Shown here: positions 31,665-35,815 of the stretch, in pieces
Layout of the letters: every line of letters starts with the position of its first letter
Numbering within the stretch: position 1 is the first letter of the stretch
Assembly (NCBI GenBank): GCA_038323965.1
Contig: JBBQHM010000012.1
Coordinates: forward strand, 1-35,815
Length of the DNA stretch: 35,815 bases
Direction of reading: 5' to 3'
DNA from: JBBQHM01 sp038323965
GTDB lineage: Bacteria; Verrucomicrobiota; Verrucomicrobiia; Chthoniobacterales; UBA10450
Notes under the pieces: generated by a model
The model's input: only the letters and a program-made list of their open reading frames with translations
Database searches by the model: none
What the model was told of the DNA's origin: nothing
Program-made: the position numbers and the translations under genes

Positions 31665-32635
31665 AGGTGATGCATTCGAACTCCGACCCGGAAAAGCGCG
31701 AAGTCTTCCGCACGGGCGGCTGCGAGGTCCTGCGCTTCCGCCAGCGTGGTTTCGCGAAACCGCGCTGTCTCACCCGCGTGGAGCTGGGCGGCAATGGTCA
31801 TATCCACAGAAATCACATGCGCGATTTTCGAGTATCCGCCAATGGTTTGACAATCATTCAGCAGGACAAGTGGATTGCCGTCGGGGGGCACCTGAATTGT
31901 TCCGGGTGCCACTGCTTCGGATAACATATCCCTGTTTATGATCTTCCTAAGTTTGGAACCGCTGCAGCGCACTCCCATCCGATCCGATTCCGCAGCGACA
32001 ATGAAATCCGAGAGGAGAAAAGCCTGACGCGACGGTTCGTCGAAGAGTTCCCAGTCGGATCCGCGAATGATTCGTAAGACGGCGTTGCCCCCGCCGGTTT
32101 GAACCCATGACTGCGGTGCGGCCCAACCAGATATCCTTGGCGATGGAGTCTTGAGCTTATCCCACGCAACTTCACTGCCCAACGGAAGCTCGTTTCCATC
32201 GATCAAATAACGCCCATCGCATCCCCCGAAATTCCCGCGCGCGTCGGTGGAACGACTGCCCAGCACGAGCGGCACGTCGATACCGCCAGCGATCACCAAC
32301 CAACCGCGCGCGCCTACTCTCGGTCCTTGAATGTGTATCTCCTCCCCCGCAGACACGGCGCAGATGTGGCCTGGTGGGATTCGGGTTTGGCCCACCTCAA
32401 CCTGGTAATCTCCCCCGCCCCAGGCCACCCGTCGGTTATCGCTGAGTTTTAATCTGAGCGCGCCGTGCGTGAATTCGATGCCCGCGGCGCTTTCTTCGTT
32501 TCCCACCATCACATTCAAAATCCGAAGCATGCTCGCGTCCAAGGCACCCGACTGAGAAACGCCGGAGTCGCGAAAACCGATCCGCCCGAGGTCTTGAACA
32601 CTGGTGAGAAAACCAGCCCGCAACACCTTAATCAT
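31661..32635 (-). CDS. pxpC: 5-oxoprolinase subunit C (biotin-dependent carboxyltransferase/KipA-like)
   Basis: Homologous to KipA and to the C-terminal part of urea amidolyase carboxyltransferases. The opening IKVLRAGFLTSVQDLGRIGF and the following SGALDASMLRILNVMVGNEE are diagnostic. GWLVIAGGIDVPLVLGSRST and NRDMLSEAVAPGTIQVPPDG are typical later blocks. Together with PxpA and PxpB it forms the 5-oxoprolinase complex in the cytoplasm. Length 324 is usual. The start overlaps the end of pxpB by 8 bases and the stop overlaps the pxpA start (ATGA). Confidence 0.95.
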   Translation of the reverse strand: MIKVLRAGFLTSVQDLGRIGFRDSGVSQSGALDASMLRILNVMVGNEESAAGIEFTHGALRLKLSDNRRVAWGGGDYQVEVGQTRIPPGHICAVSAGEEIHIQGPRVGARGWLVIAGGIDVPLVLGSRSTDARGNFGGCDGRYLIDGNELPLGSEVAWDKLKTPSPRISGWAAPQSWVQTGGGNAVLRIIRGSDWELFDEPSRQAFLLSDFIVAAESDRMGVRCSGSKLRKIINRDMLSEAVAPGTIQVPPDGNPLVLLNDCQTIGGYSKIAHVISVDMTIAAQLHAGETARFRETTLAEAQDLAAARAEDFALFRVGVRMHHL

Positions 32636-33329
32636 CGATCTTCATCTGCTCGAAATCCTTTCGACTGATCGAGCGAAAGCGGACGCGATCGCCCGTCATT
32701 AACAGCGCGGGAGAATCCGCCTCGACATTGAAAAACCGCAAAGGACTTCTTCCAATAATATTCCAGCCGCCGGGAGCACGCTGCGGGTAGACCCCGGTCT
32801 GCGAGCCTCCGATGGCGACCGCACCTGCCGGGACGGAAGTTCTCGGCGTGGATAATCGCGGAGTCGCAAGTTCGCGGGCCAGCCCCCCGAGGTAGGGAAA
32901 ACCGGGCATGAATCCGATGCAATGAACCACGTATTGGCCGGCTGCGTGCCGCCGCACCACTTCTTCGCCAGCAAGATCCGTGTGCTTCGCGACGCGCTCC
33001 AGATCGAGCGCAAACTCCGCATCGTAGCAAACGGGTATCTCGATCGACTTCCCCTGAAAGTTTTCCGTCGTGCCTCGGTTTGAACCCATGGCCCGCTCAA
33101 TGTCAGCGCGGATCGATTCGAATGCATGGGCGGGTTGGCGCGTCCGCATTGGATCGTAGAAGACGCCGATCGATGTGTAACTCGGAGCGAGGTCGAGAAT
33201 CGCAGGGATTTTTGCCCTGCGAATGATGCCGACAGTCGAACAAACTGCGCTAATCATTTCCGTCGCGTCGCCAACCTCGTCGCAGACCCGCACTATCAAA
33301 GCTGCGTCCCCAAGCGGCTCGATCTTCAT
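32628..33329 (-). CDS. pxpB: 5-oxoprolinase subunit B (KipI-like)
   Basis: A 233-residue KipI/allophanate hydrolase subunit 1-type protein. It has the N-terminal IEPLGDAALIVRV, the central VHCIGFMPGFPYLGGLA, and the C-terminal cyclophilin-like block RTSVPAGAVAIGGSQTGVYP followed by GGWNIIGRSPLRFF. It is the first oxoprolinase gene in the order B-C-A, the same order as in E. coli. The ATG at 33329 begins 8 bases after the yceI stop, and its 3' end overlaps pxpC by 8 bases. In Bacillus, KipI also inhibits the sporulation kinase KinA, but no sporulation gene is present here. Confidence 0.94.
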   Translation of the reverse strand: MKIEPLGDAALIVRVCDEVGDATEMISAVCSTVGIIRRAKIPAILDLAPSYTSIGVFYDPMRTRQPAHAFESIRADIERAMGSNRGTTENFQGKSIEIPVCYDAEFALDLERVAKHTDLAGEEVVRRHAAGQYVVHCIGFMPGFPYLGGLARELATPRLSTPRTSVPAGAVAIGGSQTGVYPQRAPGGWNIIGRSPLRFFNVEADSPALLMTGDRVRFRSISRKDFEQMKIDD

Positions 33330-33337
33330 CGCGGGCT

Positions 33338-33916
33338 TTAGGGTTCGCGCACCAGCTCAATCTCGCACGCCGGAATAACTTCCTGGCCGATTCCCGAGAT
33401 TGCTTCCGCGGTGCTGCCAAACATCAACGCGAAATCTTTACGACGAATCGGATCACACGTGACCTGCCAGCGCAATCGGTCTGGCAGTAGTTTCCCGTCG
33501 AGATGAGTGAGCAGACGAACATGGAGCGTAAACGTCCGAGTCACCCCTTTGATTGCCAGCTCTCCTGTGATATCGCCGGCTTCGGCAGCCGTTCGCCTCG
33601 CGCCGCGACTGCGAAATTTAATCTCTGGATAGCGCGCTGCGTCGAAAAACTCATTCCCGAGCAGATGCTCATCGCGCTTCCGAATTCCGGTGTCGATGCT
33701 GCTGACTTCGATCGCGACATTGATCGAAGAGAGCTCCGGATGTTCGCGGTTGATATTCATTGTTCCCGAAAACCGACGAAACGTGCCGCGAGCACTCCCT
33801 AACAGATGCCGCACGGAGAAGGATATTTTCGATTTCGACTGATCGATGGCGAATGATTCCGCCCGCAGTTCGGCCGTGAGCAGCAGGAGCGCGACAGCCA
33901 CGGTCAATCGTTTCAT
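33338..33916 (-). CDS. YceI-family periplasmic protein
   Basis: A 192-residue protein with a signal peptide (about 1-19, cleavage after LRA). The mature part shows FAIDQSKSKISFSVRHLLG, GTFRRFSGTMNI, the segment SSIDTGIRKRDEHLLGNEFF followed by DAARYPEIKFRS, and ELAIKGVTRTFTLHV, all classic YceI lipocalin-like blocks. Members bind isoprenoid or lipid-like molecules in the periplasm; the physiological ligand here is unknown. It overlaps the recO stop with its ATG (ATGA) and is followed after 8 bases by pxpB, so it is co-transcribed with both. Confidence 0.92.
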   Translation of the reverse strand: MKRLTVAVALLLLTAELRAESFAIDQSKSKISFSVRHLLGSARGTFRRFSGTMNINREHPELSSINVAIEVSSIDTGIRKRDEHLLGNEFFDAARYPEIKFRSRGARRTAAEAGDITGELAIKGVTRTFTLHVRLLTHLDGKLLPDRLRWQVTCDPIRRKDFALMFGSTAEAISGIGQEVIPACEIELVREP

Positions 33917-34476
33917 CTGATTTTGATGTTGGCGTCCCGCGCGACCGCACGCAATAACGGCGAGCGGGAAAGTGGTAACCGCCCAAAAAGATTCCCAAGC
34001 GCCAGCGCAGGGTCGCTGTGGGCTGCCGCCTCGGCATGAACGCCGGTGATGCGAGCGAGTTCCAATTCAAAGTGCGACAAGGCACGCGGGCTAACCTGGT
34101 TCGCATCGAGAAATCCGAATGCTCTTCGCAAAAGCTCGAAGAGCTGAGGCTCGTGATGCTCTGCCTCCGTACACAGCTCGATAAGTTCCACGAAATAAGA
34201 GGCCGCTTGCGTCCGTAGAAAATTTTGCCGGATGCCCGGGAAGGGGTTGCGCAACTCCACTTCCGTCAGCGTATGCAAGGTCGACTTGCGGCTTGAGGTC
34301 ACCGAAATTTCCGCTTCGTAGAAAAGGTCGAGCTTGCCCGCAAAAGGGGTCTTCGCCCGGCGCGCACCACGTGCCACGGTGTCGATGCATCCGATCGATT
34401 CGGTGCACCAAGACACTATGAGACTGGTATCGCTAAGCTTGCGCTTGCGCAGCAAAATCGCAGCCGTGCTTCGCAC
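33913..34476 (-). CDS. recO: DNA repair protein RecO, short form
   Basis: A RecO homologue of 187 residues that begins at GTG 34476. The OB-fold start RSTAAILLRKRKLSDTSLIV and the strand IDTVARGARRAKTPFAGKLDLF are typical, as are LHTLTEVELRNPFPGIRQN and AASYFVELIELCTE from the helical domain. RecO loads RecA with RecR and anneals DNA strands. Most RecO proteins have about 230-250 residues, and many carry a four-cysteine zinc finger near the end. Here neither that finger nor the usual C-terminal extension is present, and the frame ends in the overlap with yceI. It is the first gene of the unit that continues into pxpBCA. Confidence 0.85.
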   Translation of the reverse strand: MRSTAAILLRKRKLSDTSLIVSWCTESIGCIDTVARGARRAKTPFAGKLDLFYEAEISVTSSRKSTLHTLTEVELRNPFPGIRQNFLRTQAASYFVELIELCTEAEHHEPQLFELLRRAFGFLDANQVSPRALSHFELELARITGVHAEAAAHSDPALALGNLFGRLPLSRSPLLRAVARDANIKIR

Positions 34477-34538
34477 CAGGAAACTTTACTCGGACGAGCG
34501 CATCCCGCGACTGCGCATTGCTCGAATAAGAGAAGCCT

Positions 34539-35815
34539 ATGCCGGTTGAAACTCCCACTGTTCCCGAAGATGTCAGCGGGCATCCACGACGAATGCCTGT
34601 CGGCAATGTGACATGGCGCACCACGTTCCGCGCACTGCGTCATCGTAACTACCGGCTTTTTTTCTGGGGCCAGCTGGTTTCGCTCATTGGCACGTGGCTG
34701 GAGCAGACCGCGATAAGTTGGTACGTTTACCAGCTCACCGGCTCGAAGTTGCTGCTCGGGGTTGTCTCCGCGGTCGGATCAGCGCCGATGATGCTTTTCT
34801 CAATCTGGGGCGGCTCCCTCGCCGACCGCTTTCCGAAAAGAACCATCCTCGTCATCACCCAAATCGCGCAAATGATGTTCGCTTTCGTGCTCGCGGCCGG
34901 GGCGTGGGCCGGCTTCGCCTCGCCGTCATTCATCATCGTGATCGCAGGATTGAACGGGCTAGCCCTCGCTTTCGACATGCCGGCACGACAGGCCTTCACG
35001 GTAGAAATGACAAGCCGGGAGGATCTCCTGAACGCCATCTCGCTCAATAGCTCCATCTTCAACTGTGCACGCGTCGTGGGTCCCGCCATCGCGGGCTTGA
35101 TGGTCGATGTGGTTGGTGTGCCCGCGTGTTTTTTGCTGAACGGCCTGAGTTTTCTCGCCGCCATTGCCGGCCTGCTCCGGATGCGCATCAAACCGCTCGC
35201 TAACGCCACGCAGAAATCCCCTGGCGACCATGCGTTGAGCGGAATTCTCTACTGCATCAGACACCAGCGCGTGCGGACGATCCTGTTACTATTTTTTGTG
35301 GTCGGTGTGTTCGGCTGGTCGTTCAGCGTGTTGATGCCCGCGTTCGCAACCGATGTCCTTAAGCTGGGCGCGAACGGCTACGGGATCCTGATGGCAGCCA
35401 GCGGAACGGGGGCACTTGTGGGCGGCCTCACCATCGCCACTTATGGCCATCTGGTAGCGCCACGGAAGCTCGCCCTCGGCGGAGTTTACCTCTTCTCGAT
35501 CGCGCTTTTGGCTTTTGCAATCACTCGCACCTTTTCTGTCGCCCTCCTGCCGCTTTTCGTCGCCGGTTTCGGGATGCTGATGTTTTTCTCAACCTCAAAC
35601 ACCGTTGTCCAAACCATTGTGCCTGATGAAATGCGGGGTCGTGTCATGGGCGTTTGGTCGGTCGTCTTCGGCGCCATGATACCGATCGGAAGTCTGCAGG
35701 CGGGCGCGATGGCGCATTGGTTCGGCGCCCCCGCCGCGGTCGCGATCGGAGCCGGGGTTTGCATGGTGGCGGCAATCGTTGCGCGAATTGTTATTTCGCG
35801 GCGCGCGCAGGCCAC
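34539..35815 (+). CDS. MFS exporter, EntS-like (partial, runs off the window)
   Basis: A major facilitator protein that starts at ATG 34539 and is still open at the last base, with 425 complete codons visible. The first helix pair contains HRNYRLFFWGQLVSLIGTWL, and the loop between helices 2 and 3 is SLADRFPKR, the MFS A-motif. The pattern resembles the EntS/DUF894-like group that exports siderophores or drugs: RALRHRNYRLF, an interdomain region with DMPARQAFTVEM, and VQTIVPDEMRGRVMGVWS in the second half. About eleven or twelve helices are covered, so little is missing. It is divergent from recO across a 62-base gap. The substrate is unknown. An internal ATG at 34593 is an alternative start. 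Confidence 0.88.
   Translation, partial: MPVETPTVPEDVSGHPRRMPVGNVTWRTTFRALRHRNYRLFFWGQLVSLIGTWLEQTAISWYVYQLTGSKLLLGVVSAVGSAPMMLFSIWGGSLADRFPKRTILVITQIAQMMFAFVLAAGAWAGFASPSFIIVIAGLNGLALAFDMPARQAFTVEMTSREDLLNAISLNSSIFNCARVVGPAIAGLMVDVVGVPACFLLNGLSFLAAIAGLLRMRIKPLANATQKSPGDHALSGILYCIRHQRVRTILLLFFVVGVFGWSFSVLMPAFATDVLKLGANGYGILMAASGTGALVGGLTIATYGHLVAPRKLALGGVYLFSIALLAFAITRTFSVALLPLFVAGFGMLMFFSTSNTVVQTIVPDEMRGRVMGVWSVVFGAMIPIGSLQAGAMAHWFGAPAAVAIGAGVCMVAAIVARIVISRRAQA

Noticed and set aside
32628..33329. KipI-type regulator of a sporulation kinase
   Set aside because: The B-C-A order with the PxpA homologue shows this is the oxoprolinase subunit; no sporulation genes are nearby.
1..35815. tRNA, rRNA, CRISPR, transposase, integrase, phage or toxin-antitoxin genes
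   Set aside because: None was recognised on either strand while reading the window; small structured RNAs could still be missed without covariance searches.

Overview
The window reads as a gene-dense stretch of chromosome from a Gram-negative bacterium of moderately high GC. Genes sit nearly back to back and no stretch over 300 bases lacks one. I saw no tRNA or rRNA gene, CRISPR array, prophage or insertion-sequence transposase. An MsbA-type exporter, heptosyltransferase-like and WaaG-like glycosyltransferases, a YceI periplasmic protein and an OPT transporter point to an LPS-type outer envelope. The mix of PEGA-domain Ser/Thr kinase, FHA-cyclase, DUF255 protein, MBOAT cassette, weak Shine-Dalgarno usage and non-AUG starts would fit the Verrucomicrobiota (for example a Chthoniobacterales soil lineage) or a neighbouring phylum. 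That placement is an inference from content, not a database match.

Bases 1-7263: the tail of an Ala/Pro-rich membrane-anchored protein, a HAD phosphatase and a STAS-domain anti-sigma-factor antagonist. An envelope glycan block follows: a WaaG-like GT4 on the minus strand, then a divergent plus-strand run of a second GT4, a GT9 heptosyltransferase-like enzyme and an MsbA-like ABC exporter. The junctions in that run are GTGA and ATGA stop/start overlaps. A PHP-domain phosphoesterase closes it. Bases 7329-17487: a DUF255 thioredoxin-fold protein, a TauE/SafE permease, a DUF309 protein, two translationally coupled CNNM/CorC-type CBS membrane proteins, a GH15 glucoamylase/trehalase-type hydrolase, a GT39-type membrane glycosyltransferase coupled to an SSAT-like acetyltransferase, and a small secreted protein.

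Bases 17578-24588: threonyl-tRNA synthetase without the usual TGS domain and with a 3 x 9-bp in-frame repeat, a second small secreted protein, a divergent signalling pair (FHA + class III nucleotide cyclase facing a Ser/Thr kinase with PEGA repeats), and RecQ helicase. Bases 24631-26979: an MBOAT O-acyltransferase, a 54-residue membrane protein and an SGNH hydrolase-like protein, spaced 6 bases apart, forming an extracytoplasmic acylation cassette.

Bases 27043-35815: an OPT oligopeptide transporter converges on a six-gene minus-strand operon, recO - yceI - pxpB - pxpC - pxpA - APC permease, with short overlaps or very short gaps throughout. This unit would hydrolyse 5-oxoproline to glutamate. 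The permease and OPT transporter plausibly handle related amino acids or peptides. An MFS exporter begins divergently from recO and runs off the window. The most unusual parts are the FHA-cyclase/kinase pair, the acylation cassette with its tiny membrane protein, the altered ThrRS, and two REP-like palindromes near start codons.
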